From positions 1 to 64,000 of the forward strand of contig CAVVKQ010000015.1 in assembly GCA_963748985.1 (NCBI GenBank): 64,000 bases of DNA, written 5' to 3'. The stretch's first letter is position 1; each line of letters starts with the position of its first letter. A model generated the notes under the pieces. That model did no database searches. It had not been told where the DNA came from and was given only the letters and a program-made list of their open reading frames with translations. Positions 18,171 through 28,121 of the stretch are shown in pieces. A program made the translations under genes and the position numbers. Source of the stretch: RPQJ01 sp963748985. Its GTDB lineage: Bacteria; Pseudomonadota; Gammaproteobacteria; Steroidobacterales; Steroidobacteraceae.

Positions 18171-21100
18171 ATGGCACGTTTTTTCATCGACCGACCGATA
18201 TTCGCGTGGGTCATCGCGATCATCATCATGCTGGCGGGCGGCCTCGCGATCACACAGCTGCCGATCTCGATGTACCCCAACATCGCCCCGCCCTCGGTAA
18301 CGATCAGCGCTAATTACCCGGGCGCGTCGGCGAAGGTCGTCCAGGATGCGGTGACGCAGATCATCGAACGGAACATGAAAGGCCTCGACGGCCTGATCTA
18401 CATGTCTGCGACCAGCGACGCCTCGGGTAACACTTCGATCACCCTCACGTTCGAATCCGGCACCGACCCGGATATCGCCCAGGTCCAGGTGCAGAACAAG
18501 CTGCAGCTGGCGATGCCCTCGCTGCCGCAGGAAGTGCAGCGCCAGGGCGTCAACGTGACCAAGTCGCGCAGCGGATTCCTCATGGTCATCGCGTTCGTCT
18601 CGAAGGACGGCAGCATGACGCGCGACGACATCTCGGATTACGTCGGCGCGAACCTGGTCGACCCGCTGAGCCGTGTCCCGGGCGTGGGCACGGTGCAGCT
18701 CTTCGGATCGCCGTACGCGATGCGCATATGGCTCGACCCGAACAAGCTCGAGACGTATGGCCTCGCCGTAGGCGACATCATCACGGCGGTGCGAGCCCAG
18801 AACGCCCAGGTCACGATCGGCCAGCTCGGCGGCGCGCCCTCGGTCGAGGGGCAGCAATTGAACGCGACGATCAGCGCGCAGGAGCGCCTGCAGACGCCGG
18901 AGCAGTTTCGCGACATCGTCCTGCGCAGCAATCCCGACGGGTCGGCCCTCAAGCTCGGCGACGTCGCGCGAGTCGAAATCGGCGCAGAAACGTACGAATT
19001 CGTCAGTCGCTACAACCGGCAGCCGGCGAGCGGCGTTGCGATCTCGCTGGCGACCGGCGCCAACGCGCTCGAAACCGCGGCCGGCGTGGAGCGGGCGCTG
19101 GACGCACTGCGGCTATATTTCCCGGCCGGCCTCGAAGCGGTAGTCCCGTTCGACACGACGCCTTTCGTGCGCATGTCGATCAGGGGCGTGATCACGACGC
19201 TGGTCGAGGCGATCGTGCTCGTGTTCCTCGTCATCTACCTGTTCCTGCAGAATTTCCGCGCCACGCTGATCCCCACCATTGCCGTGCCCGTGGTGCTGCT
19301 TGGGACGATGGGCGTGCTGGCCGCGCTCGGCTTCTCGATCAACATGCTGACGATGTTCGCCCTGGTGCTGGCGATCGGCCTGCTGGTGGACGACGCCATC
19401 GTCGTGGTCGAGAACGTCGAGCGCGTGATGCGCGAGGAGGGGCTGTCGCCCGTCGAGGCCACGCGCAAGTCCATGCGGGAGATCACCGGCGCGCTCGTCG
19501 GCATCGGCCTGGTGCTCGCGGCGGTGTTCGTGCCGATGGCATTCATGCCGGGTTCGATTGGCGTTATCTACCGGCAGTTCTCCGCGACGATCGTGTCGGC
19601 CATGGCGTTGTCGGTGCTGGTCGCGATCGTGCTCACGCCGGCGCTGTGCGCGACGATGCTGAAGCCGGTGCGCAAGGGCGAGCACCACGCCGAGACGGGC
19701 TTCTTCGGGTGGTTCAACCGCGCATTCGAGCGCGGCAGCGCGAGTTACCAGGACGGCGTGCGCGGCATCCTCGCACGCAGCGGCCGCTTCATGCTCGTGT
19801 TCGCCGCCCTGGTCGTTCTGATGGGCATGCTGTTCGTGCGGCTGCCCAGCGCGTTCCTGCCGCAGGAGGACCAGGGAACCCTGCTCGCGCAGCTGATCGC
19901 GCCGGTCGGCGCGACGCAGCAGCGCACCCTGCAGTCGCTGGAAAAGGTCGAGCAGCATTTCCTCGAGGGCGAGAAAAGTGCGGTCAAGGCGGTGTTCGGC
20001 GTGCAAGGCTTCAGCTTCGGCGGCAGCGGCCAGAACAACGGCATGGCCTGGATCAACCTGAAGGACTGGAGCGAGCGCAAGGCGCCCGAGCTGCACGCCG
20101 ATGCGATCGCCGGCCGCGCGATGGCGGCACTGTCGCAGATCCAGGATGCTTTCGTCTTCGCGTTCGTGCCACCGCCGATTCCGGAACTCGGCCTTTCCGC
20201 TGGCTTCGCTTTTTTCCTGAAGGACAATGGCGCGGCAGGCCACGAGGCGCTCACCGCCGCGCGCAACCAGTTCCTGGGCGCCGCTGCGCAGAGCAAGCTG
20301 CTGGCGAACGTGCGCCCGAACGGTCAGGAAGACACGCCGCAGTTCCACATCGACGTCGACAACGAGCGGGCTGCCGCGCTCGGGCTGGCGACGGCCGACA
20401 TCAATTCGACGCTCTCTGCGGCCTGGGGCGGCCAGTACATCGACGACTTCGTCGATCGCGGTCGCGTGAAGCGGGTCTACATCCGCGCAGATGCGCCGTT
20501 TCGCATGACGCCGGACGACTTCAAACTCTGGTCGGTGCGCAACGCCGAAGGACGCATGGTGCCGTTCTCCGCATTTGCCACATCGCGCTGGGACTACGGC
20601 TCGCCGCGCCTCGAGCGGTACAACGGTGTGCAGGCCATGGAGATCAATGGCCAGGGCGCGCCGGGCGTCAGCACGGGCCAGGCGATGGCCGAAGTGGAGC
20701 GACTGGTCGAGCAGCTGCCGGCGGGCTTCGGCGTCGAGTGGACCGCGGTTTCCTACCAGGAACGCCAGGCAGGTTCGCAGACGCCCCTGCTCTACGCGCT
20801 GTCGCTGCTGATCGTCTTCCTGTGCCTCGCCGCGTTGTACGAAAGCTGGTCGATCCCGACGGCGGTACTGATGGTGGCGCCGCTCGGCATCCTCGGCGCG
20901 ACCCTGGCCAGCACCCTGTTCGGCATGAACCGCGACGTGTACTTTCCAGGTGGCGATGCTCACCACCGTCGGCCTCACCAGCAAGAACTCGATCCTGATC
21001 ATCGAGTTCGCCAAGCGGAACCTCGAGCACGGCATGGAACTGGTCGAGGCCACGATGCAGGCCGTGCGGGTCCGGTTGCGCCCGATCCTGATGACCTCGC

Positions 21101-21285
21101 TGGCGTTCGGATTCGGCGTGCTGCCGCTCGCCATCGCGACTGGTGCCGGCTCGGGCGCGCAGCGCGCAATCGGCACCGGTGTGCTCGGTGGCATGGTGGC
21201 AGGCGTCACGCTCGGCCTGTTCTTCATTCCGCTGTTCTTCGTCGTGATCGAACGCCTGTTCGTGCAGAGAAAAGCTCATGCGTAG
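18171..21285 (+). pseudogene. RND efflux pump, HAE1 family (AcrB/MexB-like), frameshifted at about residue 924
   Basis: Starts MARFFIDRPIFAWVIAIII, as AcrB-type pumps do. The acidic pair LLVDDAIVVVENVERV is near residue 406. The first frame is good to FGMNRDVYF. There TTT at 20943-20945 has one T too many, and the true continuation (VAMLTTVGLTSKNSILIIEF, with the TM10 Lys, to the C-terminus at 21285) is in the next frame. Rejoined, the protein is about 1037 aa, normal for this family. It would export multiple drugs or solvents across both membranes with its neighbours. The break falls in TM10, so a real frameshift would abolish function; a homopolymer sequencing insertion is more likely. Confidence 0.9.
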
Positions 21286-22708
21286 GCGAACGAAGACCTC
21301 GCTGTTGCTCTTCGCTGCCGTGATGACGGGCGGATGCGGTGCGCTCGAACCGCGATTGCCAGAGGCTGCTCCGTCGATTCCGGCTGAGTGGCCCATACCG
21401 GATACGACTGCGGTTTCAACCGTGGCGGTGGGTGGCAAAGAGGCATCGCCCGGGACGTCCGCCACGGCCGACATCGGCTGGCGCGATTTCTTCGTCGATC
21501 CGCGACTGCAGGAAGTGATCGCCCTCGCGCTCGCCAACAATCGCGACCTGCGGGTGGCCGTGCTCAACGTCGAGCGGGCGCGCGCCCTCTACCGCATCGA
21601 GCGGGCAGACCGCGTGCCGTCAGTCGGGGCGACCGCTGGAATGGTCCGTACGGGCGGCGACGCCCCCACCACCGAGTCATTCACAGCGGGCGTCGGCATC
21701 ACCGAGTTCGAGCTCGACCTGTTCGGTCGCGTGCGCAACCTGAGCCAGGCGGCCCTGCAGCAGTACTTCGCGCAGGAGGAATCGCGACGCAGCGCGCAAC
21801 TGACGCTGATCGCGGAGGTCGCGAACGCATACCTGGCGCTCGCTGCCGATCGGGAACAGCTGCGCGTCGTGCAACTGACTCTCGCAACACGTGAAGAATT
21901 CCACGCACTGACGCAAAAGCGGTACGAGTTCGGCGCGGTCTCCGCGCTGGACGTCAGTCAGTCCCGCACGCAGGTCGAAACCGCGCGCGCAGACGTCGCC
22001 CGCCTCTCGGGACAGGCTGCGCAGACCGCCAACGCGCTGCAGTTACTGGTGGGTGCGCCGGTCGGGACCGACCTGCTGCCGCAGTCCTTTGGCGAGTCGG
22101 TCACGGGCCTCGCGCCCCTGCCCGCAGGCCTGCCATCCGAAGTGCTGCTGCGACGTCCCGACGTGCTCGCCGCCGAGCATCAGTTACGCGCCGACAATGC
22201 GAACATCGGTGCCGCACGCGCGGCTTTCTTTCCGTCGATCAAGCTCACGGGCTCCGTCGGCTCCGCGAGCGACGAGTTATCGAGCTTGTTCGACGCGGGC
22301 ACGGGAGTCTGGGTGTTCGTACCCCAGGTGAACCTGCCGATCTTCGAGGGGGGCCGCCTGCGGGCGAACCTCGACGTCGCCCGCACCGACCGCGACATCG
22401 CACTGGCACAGTACGAGCGGGCCATCCAGGCTGGCTTTCGCGACGTGGCGGACGCGCTCGTGCTGACCACGACCCTGGCCGAACAGCGCGCCGCGCTGCA
22501 AGCGACGGTCGATGCGGCAACCGAGGCAGACCAGCTCGCGCTCGCACGTTACAAAGCGGGCCGCGACAGCTATCTGGTGCTGCTCGAATCGCAGCGCGCT
22601 CTCTACCTGGCGCAGCAGGCACTGATCGTGACGCGCCAGTTCGAGCAGTCGAATCGGGTCACTCTGTACAAGGCGCTGGGTGGTGGCTGGCTGGAGCGCG
22701 GACCGTGA
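21278..22708 (+). CDS. RND outer-membrane channel lipoprotein (OprM/NodT family)
   Basis: 476 aa. A lipoprotein signal with lipobox TGGC (Cys near 20) is followed by a Pro-rich linker and two outer-membrane-efflux-protein repeats. The OprM-type motif LPAGLPSEVLLRRPDV lies in the middle and YKAGRDSYLVLLESQ near the end. The ATG overlaps the end of the pump gene by eight bases, which shows that the pump frame really should end at 21285. It completes the tripartite efflux complex. Confidence 0.94.
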   Translation: MRRRTKTSLLLFAAVMTGGCGALEPRLPEAAPSIPAEWPIPDTTAVSTVAVGGKEASPGTSATADIGWRDFFVDPRLQEVIALALANNRDLRVAVLNVERARALYRIERADRVPSVGATAGMVRTGGDAPTTESFTAGVGITEFELDLFGRVRNLSQAALQQYFAQEESRRSAQLTLIAEVANAYLALAADREQLRVVQLTLATREEFHALTQKRYEFGAVSALDVSQSRTQVETARADVARLSGQAAQTANALQLLVGAPVGTDLLPQSFGESVTGLAPLPAGLPSEVLLRRPDVLAAEHQLRADNANIGAARAAFFPSIKLTGSVGSASDELSSLFDAGTGVWVFVPQVNLPIFEGGRLRANLDVARTDRDIALAQYERAIQAGFRDVADALVLTTTLAEQRAALQATVDAATEADQLALARYKAGRDSYLVLLESQRALYLAQQALIVTRQFEQSNRVTLYKALGGGWLERGP

Positions 22709-23320
22709 TCGGGCACGCCGTCTGCGCGGGCAAGGACACGCCGCGCGCCGAGGTACAGCGCGAGCGGATCCTCTGCGCGGCGCAGAAGTGCTTCATCGAG
22801 CACGGCTTTCACGCGGCCAGCATGGCGAACATCGCTGCAGCGGCGCAGATGAGCGCCGGCCTCATGTACCGGTATTTCGAGAACAAGAGCGCAATCGTCA
22901 GGGCCATCGTCGAACGCCAGTTGCAGGATGGGCGCGCGCAGATCGAGCAGCTGCACACGTCGGCGGACCTTGCTGCGAGCATCCTGCAGACATACCGCCT
23001 GTGGCTCGCCCGGGACCCTTCGGTGATGAATCCGGCGCTGTACCTCGAGATGAGCGCCGAAGCGACCCGGGACCCGCAGATTGCCGCCGCCCTGCAGGAT
23101 TCCGACGAGCGCATCTTCGAAGCCCTGCAGGCGTGGATGACGCGCGACCGGGACGATCGGGGACTCGGGCCTGCCGCCGGACATCGCGTCCCGGCGTGCC
23201 CACCTGCTGATGCAGGTCTGGAACGGCCTGGCGGTCAGCGCCGTTCGGCATCCCAATCAGGATCCCGCAACGATGCGGGAAGTGATCGAGAAGTTCGTGA
23301 ATCGCCTCGTAACAGACTGA
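22705..23320 (+). pseudogene. TetR family regulator of the second RND operon, frameshifted
   Basis: GTG start overlapping the channel gene stop (GTGA). The helix-turn-helix part is clear (RILCAAQKCFIEHGFHAASM, GLMYRYFENKSAIVRAIV). At the GGGG run 23159-23162 one G is extra: the first frame degenerates after RDRDDR. The expected C-terminus (LPPDIASRRAHLLMQVWNGL to NRLVTD, stop 23320) follows in the next frame. Rejoined length is about 204 aa. The very long frame that continues into fadE is an artefact of this shift. It probably represses the operon through the 16915-16930 palindrome. Confidence 0.85.
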
Positions 23321-23476
23321 GAACGCGCCCGGAACACACGTTCCTTCGGATCGGGTCAGGCTCAGCAGGGCATGATGCAGCCTGCGAATCCGGATATTGC
23401 GGCGGCGCAGCAAACGGATGCATAGTCGGGCTTCCGGCAGGGCATTTCGCCCCGCCCCACTGCAAGGAACGCAGCA

Positions 23477-25966
23477 GTGATTACCGCTCTCTGGCTACTG
23501 ATTCTCGTCGGCAGCGCCCTCTATCTCACCTACCAGCGCGTGTCACTGCGCGCGGCGACACTCGCCGCCGGCATCGTTCTCGTCACCTACTCGGTCATTC
23601 GCGTCCCCGCGACGCCGTGGCTCGTGACGTTCTGGTTCGTGTTCGGCGCCATGGCGCTGCTCAACGTCGACGCCTTCCGGCTGCGCTTCATCACCCGGCC
23701 GTTCCTGAAGACGTACCGCCGCATGCTGCCGTCCATGTCGGATACGGAGCGCGAGGCGCTCGAAGCCGGCACCGTGTGGTGGGACGGCGAACTGTTCACG
23801 GGCCGCCCCGACTGGAACAAGCTCCTGTCGGCGCAGGCGCCCAGGCTGACGCCCGACGAGCAGGCGTTCATCGACGGCCCGTGCGAGGAACTCTGCCGCA
23901 TGATCGACGACTGGGACATCACCCACCGTCGCGCCGACCTGCCGCCCGAGGTCTGGGACTTCCTGAAGCAGAAGGGCTTCTTCGCGATGATCATCCCGAA
24001 GCGGTACGGCGGTCTCGAGTTTTCCGCCTACGCGCACTCCTGCGTGCTGGTGAAACTGTCGAGCCGCAGCGCGACGGTGTCGTCGACCGTGGCCGTGCCG
24101 AATTCGCTCGGCCCCGGCGAACTGCTGCTGCACTACGGCACCGAGGAGCAGAAGAACCATTACCTGCCGCGACTCGCCCGCGGCGAAGACGTGCCCTGCT
24201 TCGCGCTCACGGCGCCGCGCGCCGGCTCCGATGCCGCATCGATTCCCGACACGGGCGTCGTCTGCCGTGGCGTTTACGATGGCGCGGAAGTGCTCGGACT
24301 GCGCCTGAATTTCTCGAAGCGCTACATCACGCTTGCGCCGGTCGCGACAGTGGTGGGCCTGGCCTTCAAGCTGTACGACCCCGACAAGCTGCTCGGCGGC
24401 GACAAGACCGAGTACGGCATCACCTGCGCGCTGATCCCTCGCGACACGCCGGGGCTTGTAATCGGCCGCCGACACTTCCCGCTCAACGTCCCGTTTCAAA
24501 ACGGGCCGTTGTCCGGCAGGGACGTGTTCGTGCCGCTCGACTGCATCATCGGCGGACCGAAGATGGCTGGCCAGGGCTGGCGCATGCTGGTCGAGCAGCT
24601 GTCCGTGGGCCGTTGCATCTCGCTGCCATCGAATGCAGCCGGCGGCGCGAAGGCCGGCATTTTTGCATCGGCTGCGTATGCGCGCATCCGCAAGCAGTTC
24701 AACCAGCCGGTCGGCAAGTTCGAGGGCGTCGAAGCCGCGCTCACGCGCATGGCGGGCGCTGCGTACATCGTCGACGCGGCGCGTTCCGTGACGACCGGCG
24801 CGATCGACGGCGGCGAGAAGCCGTCCGTGCCGGCCGCGATGCTGAAGTACCACTGCACGGAGTTTGCACGGCAGGTCGCGAACGACGCGATGGACGTGCA
24901 CGGCGGCAAGGGCATCTGCCTCGGCCCGAAGAATTATCTCGGTCGCGGCTACCAGGTCGTGCCGGTCGCGATCACGGTCGAGGGTGCAAACATCCTCACG
25001 CGCAGCCTCATGATCCTTGGCCAGGGCGCGATCCGCTGCCATCCGTACGTGCTCAAGGAAATGAACGCGGCCAAGGAGAAGGACAAGCGCAGGAGCCTGC
25101 ACGAGTTTGACAAGGCTCTGTTCGGCCACATCGGCTACACGCTGTCGAATGCCGCACGCTCGTTCGTGATGGCCGCGACGTTCGCGAGGTTCTCGGATGC
25201 GCCGGACACCGGCTCGACGCGCCGGTACTACCAGCACGTCAACAAGTTCAGTGCACAGTTCGCCTTCGCGACGGACATGGCGATGCTGACGCTCGGCGGC
25301 TACCTGAAGCAGAAGGAGCACCTCTCGGCGCGCCTCGGCGACGTGCTGTCGTCGCTGTACATGGCCTCGATGGTGTTGAAGCACTACGAGAACCAGGGCC
25401 GGCCGGAGGCGGACCTGCCGCTGGTCGAGTGGAGCTGCCGCACGCTGCTCTACAAGGCGCAGGAGCAGCTGCACGACTTCCTGCGCAACTTCCCGAACCG
25501 CTTCATCGCCGGCGCGATGCGACTCGTCATTTTCCCGCGCGGGCGCACGTACTTCGCCGCCAGCGATCGCCTGGGCCGCGCAATCGTCGAACCGCTGATG
25601 ATGCCGAGCGCGACGCGCGACCGGCTGGCGTGGGGCATCTACCGCACGGTCGAGCCCGGCAATCCGGTCGGCCTGCTGCAGGAAGCGCTCGAGCTGTCCG
25701 TCGCCGCCGAACCGCTGGAGAAACGCATTCGCGTGGAAGGCGTGAAGACGGGCCTCATCACGGCGCTGGATCTGCCCGGACAGATCGAGCAGGCGCTTGC
25801 GAGCGAGCTGATCAATGCCGCTGAAGCCACGCTGCTGCGCGAGTTCGATCGGAAGGTGATGGCGATCATCGACGTGGATGATTTCGCGAGCGAGGAACTG
25901 CAGGCGGCGGTGCAGGCCGAGCCGAAGGTATCCGGTGCGGGCGCGGCGAAGTTGCAGGTGGCCTGA
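23477..25966 (+). CDS. fadE: Acyl-CoA dehydrogenase, FadE type
   Basis: 829 aa, the long FadE form characteristic of gammaproteobacteria. It catalyses the first, FAD-dependent step of fatty acid beta-oxidation. Two hydrophobic N-terminal segments (about 1-60) suggest membrane attachment. The dehydrogenase core spans about 100-560 and includes FALTAPRAGSDAASIPDTG and the conserved TVEGANILTRSLMI with the probable catalytic Glu. A FadE-specific C-terminal domain follows (DUF1974-type, about 560-800). It has a GTG start with AAGGA upstream. A 156-bp gap separates it from the TetR gene, so its expression is probably independent. Confidence 0.95.
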   Translation: MITALWLLILVGSALYLTYQRVSLRAATLAAGIVLVTYSVIRVPATPWLVTFWFVFGAMALLNVDAFRLRFITRPFLKTYRRMLPSMSDTEREALEAGTVWWDGELFTGRPDWNKLLSAQAPRLTPDEQAFIDGPCEELCRMIDDWDITHRRADLPPEVWDFLKQKGFFAMIIPKRYGGLEFSAYAHSCVLVKLSSRSATVSSTVAVPNSLGPGELLLHYGTEEQKNHYLPRLARGEDVPCFALTAPRAGSDAASIPDTGVVCRGVYDGAEVLGLRLNFSKRYITLAPVATVVGLAFKLYDPDKLLGGDKTEYGITCALIPRDTPGLVIGRRHFPLNVPFQNGPLSGRDVFVPLDCIIGGPKMAGQGWRMLVEQLSVGRCISLPSNAAGGAKAGIFASAAYARIRKQFNQPVGKFEGVEAALTRMAGAAYIVDAARSVTTGAIDGGEKPSVPAAMLKYHCTEFARQVANDAMDVHGGKGICLGPKNYLGRGYQVVPVAITVEGANILTRSLMILGQGAIRCHPYVLKEMNAAKEKDKRRSLHEFDKALFGHIGYTLSNAARSFVMAATFARFSDAPDTGSTRRYYQHVNKFSAQFAFATDMAMLTLGGYLKQKEHLSARLGDVLSSLYMASMVLKHYENQGRPEADLPLVEWSCRTLLYKAQEQLHDFLRNFPNRFIAGAMRLVIFPRGRTYFAASDRLGRAIVEPLMMPSATRDRLAWGIYRTVEPGNPVGLLQEALELSVAAEPLEKRIRVEGVKTGLITALDLPGQIEQALASELINAAEATLLREFDRKVMAIIDVDDFASEELQAAVQAEPKVSGAGAAKLQVA

Positions 25967-26011
25967 TAGCGACCGTCTGCGTTCGTCCCGCCATGCCTTC
26001 CTGCCTGCCCC

Positions 26012-26743
26012 TCAGATCGCGACAGTCAGATTCACCCACCAGTCAGGCAGGTAAGGGATCACCAGGGCTTCGAGGCGCTTGTCCCAGTTCATCAGGATGG
26101 CAATGCCCAGCAGGACGAGCAGGACACCGAAGCCATTCTTGAGGGACTTGATATGGCTCAGCACCCAGCCGCGCATGCGGACGAATCCGGCCCGCGACGC
26201 GTAAGCGGCGCCAATCAGCGGTACCGCCGCACCCAGGCCGAACGCCCCCAGGATCATGGTCCCGCGCAGGGCTCCCCCTTCGCTGGCCACGAGGGTGATC
26301 GCCGAAATCAGCAGGGGACCTGAACACGGGCTCCAGACCAGCCCGAGCAATCCCCCCAGCAGGAAGGAGCCGGCCAGGGAGGTCGCGTTGATCCGGCTCG
26401 ACAAGCCATCGGCCCCACTCGCCAGCGGCGTCATGAGGCGGGTGAAGTGCTCGTTCAGCGTCGGCACCAGCATCACCGCCCCCAGCAGCAGCAACAGCCA
26501 GCCCCCGACGAACCGGACGCTTTCGCCATCGATCCCCAGCACGGGACCGGCCACGCCGAGCAACAGACCGATCAGGGCAAACGAGGCCACCATGCCCAGC
26601 CCCATGAACAGCGGACCGGCACGGTTCGCCTGCAGACTGCCGCCCACCACCAGCGGCAGTAGCGGAAAGACGCAGGGATTGAGCGTCGACAGGCCGCCGG
26701 CGGCAAGCGCAAGCAACAGGTGACCTAAGGAAGCGGCTTCCAT
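26012..26743 (-). CDS. CcdA/DsbD-like thiol-disulfide membrane transporter
   Basis: 243 aa with six hydrophobic helices. The first helix ends in STLNPCVFPLLP, the proline-flanked cysteine motif of CcdA/DsbD transmembrane domains. The second cysteine is in WSPCSGPLLIS near 137. These proteins pass electrons from cytoplasmic thioredoxin to periplasmic thiol proteins. The gene lies 6 bp downstream of a gene for an exported thioredoxin-like protein, so the two probably form a reductive relay for cytochrome maturation or disulfide repair. The length matches CcdA rather than full DsbD. Confidence 0.9.
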   Translation of the reverse strand: MEAASLGHLLLALAAGGLSTLNPCVFPLLPLVVGGSLQANRAGPLFMGLGMVASFALIGLLLGVAGPVLGIDGESVRFVGGWLLLLLGAVMLVPTLNEHFTRLMTPLASGADGLSSRINATSLAGSFLLGGLLGLVWSPCSGPLLISAITLVASEGGALRGTMILGAFGLGAAVPLIGAAYASRAGFVRMRGWVLSHIKSLKNGFGVLLVLLGIAILMNWDKRLEALVIPYLPDWWVNLTVAI

Positions 26744-26749
26744 GGCCGG

Positions 26750-27139
26750 TCAGAGGGCCGTCACCAGGGCGGCCTTGATCCTGTCGGGCTTGGTTTCGCC
26801 GCCGATGCGGGCGGTTTCCTTGCTGCCCCGGAAAACCACGACCACCGACTGCGACCTCACGTTCATGGCCTTCTTCAGTTCCCGCTCGGTGTCGTAGTTG
26901 GCGACCAGCAAGGTGATGCCCTTGAGTTGCGGGTCGCCTCGCAGGCCATTGAAAGCCTTTTCCTGCGCCTTGCAGGTCGGACACCAGTCGGCATGGAAAT
27001 GCACGGCGACCGGCTTGCCGGAGGCCTGCGCCTGCTGCAGTGCGTTCGCCGTGTAGGGCTGGATGTCGAGTGCCCGGGCCAGGCCGGAGACGGCCAGCAG
27101 CAGGACGAACACTGGAATCATCAGCTTGCGGGCGTGCAT
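26750..27139 (-). CDS. Exported thioredoxin-like protein
   Basis: 129 aa from the ATG at 27139, which has GGAGAA upstream; the open frame further upstream is not signal-like. A Sec signal (MHARKLMIPVFVLLLAVSG, cleavage after ARA) is followed by a thioredoxin fold with the redox site WCPTCK and a downstream PDRIKAALVTAL helix. The cis-Pro region is degenerate (RSQSVVVVFRG), with Ser-Val where cis-Pro is expected; that could be a family variant. It is cotranscribed with the CcdA-like gene 6 bp downstream, its probable electron donor. Confidence 0.88.
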   Translation of the reverse strand: MHARKLMIPVFVLLLAVSGLARALDIQPYTANALQQAQASGKPVAVHFHADWCPTCKAQEKAFNGLRGDPQLKGITLLVANYDTERELKKAMNVRSQSVVVVFRGSKETARIGGETKPDRIKAALVTAL

Positions 27140-27262
27140 GTCGTTTTCTCCATTGCTGTTACTGCCATGTAGTAGTCGGACAGGCCGGGCATTTCTTACA
27201 ATCCCTCGAGCGTCAGCGCCTTGCCATTGCGGATGCCGACGGAACCGCGCGCGATCCTGCAC

Positions 27263-27514
27263 TCACTCACCGAGCAGGAAGGTGAGTACCTGCTGATTGA
27301 ACTCCCCCGCCGCACCGATATTCGACAGGTGCGCCGTCGGCAACTCGAGGGACCGCGCATTCGGGATCATGGAAGCCCACTCCCGCGCCGCGGCGGGCGT
27401 CGGTGCGGAATCGAACTTGCCCGCGATGACGAGTGTCGGTGCCGTGTTGCGCGCCAGGTCGTTAAACGCTAGCAGGCTGTTGAGATTCGGCTCATTTGAG
27501 GCCCAGTCCGGCAT
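27263..27514 (-). pseudogene. Truncated 3-oxoadipate enol-lactonase-like gene (C-terminal remnant)
   Basis: Residues from DLARNTAPTLVIAGKFDSAP to LTFLLGE match the C-terminus of the intact lactonase-like protein encoded at 28122-28940. They carry the Asp of KFDSAP and the catalytic His region PTAHLSN. Homology stops at about 27460; the first 18 residues of the open frame are unrelated. The nucleophile half is missing. An IS5-type transposase remnant starts about 80 bp away, so the copy was probably cut by insertion and deletion. It is a tandem duplicate of the intact gene that has since diverged. Confidence 0.8.
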
Positions 27515-27537
27515 CGCAGTTGTTTGAGGCGAACGCG

Positions 27538-27977
27538 ATGCGCGGAGCCGACGCTCAACAGGGCGGGCTGTTCAGTTACGTGTCGGTGGAGAGCGGGATC
27601 CGGCCAACCACCCGTTGCGAACAGGGCGTGTCCAGCTCGAGGAGGCGCTGGCCTCGATGAGCCGTGGTTTCGACCGGGTTTACTCTGAAGGCGGTCGCGG
27701 CTCGGTGCCACCGGAACGACTGGCGCGGGCGCTGGCGCTGGCGCTGGCGCTGCAGGTGCTGTACTCGATCCGCAGCGAACGGCTGCTGATGGCACCGCTC
27801 GACTACAACTTGTTGTTCCGCTGGTTCGTCAGGCTTTCGGTCGACGAGCCGGCGTGGGATCACGCGATCTCCATCAAGAACCGCAAGCGGCTGATCGAGG
27901 CGAAGGCTGCGCCGGGTTACGCGTCTGACCGCTCCCCCACCACTTGTGTCCACGTAGGACGAGTCGGTGCGCCATGA
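27538..27977 (+). pseudogene. IS5-type transposase remnant (N-terminal part)
   Basis: MRGADAQQGGLFSYVSVES at 27538 is followed, after a one-base slip near 27590, by LEEALASMSRGFDRVYSEGG and then SIRSERLLMAPLDYNLLFRW and WDHAISIKNRKRLIEAKA. This is the DUF772-type N-terminus of IS5-family transposases. The DDE catalytic domain is absent. A GGCGCT hexamer is repeated four times at 27728-27751 within the frame (Ala-Leu repeats) where related proteins have a short Leu-rich stretch. The remnant lies between two copies of a lactonase-like gene and is non-functional. The 176 bp after about 27945 show no recognisable gene. Confidence 0.75.
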
Positions 27978-28121
27978 GCCTCACGATCATCAAAGGCCGC
28001 CCGGCGAGCGAAGGCGCTTCCACGGAAATGCCCCGTACGCAGCGACGGCGAGTCCAGCCACTGGAAGAATCCTCGCCATGAGCACCGCGTTCGTCATATC
28101 GACCCGACTTTCGACAGCCTG

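Noticed and set aside
19113..21227. 704-aa minus-strand frame opposite the RND pump
   Set aside because: His/Arg/Gln-rich composition and exact antisense position to a conserved gene mark it as a high-GC shadow frame.
23160..25110. 801-aa frame fusing TetR to a long Arg/Ala-rich tail
   Set aside because: It arises only because the TetR gene is frameshifted; the tail is a shadow frame of fadE.
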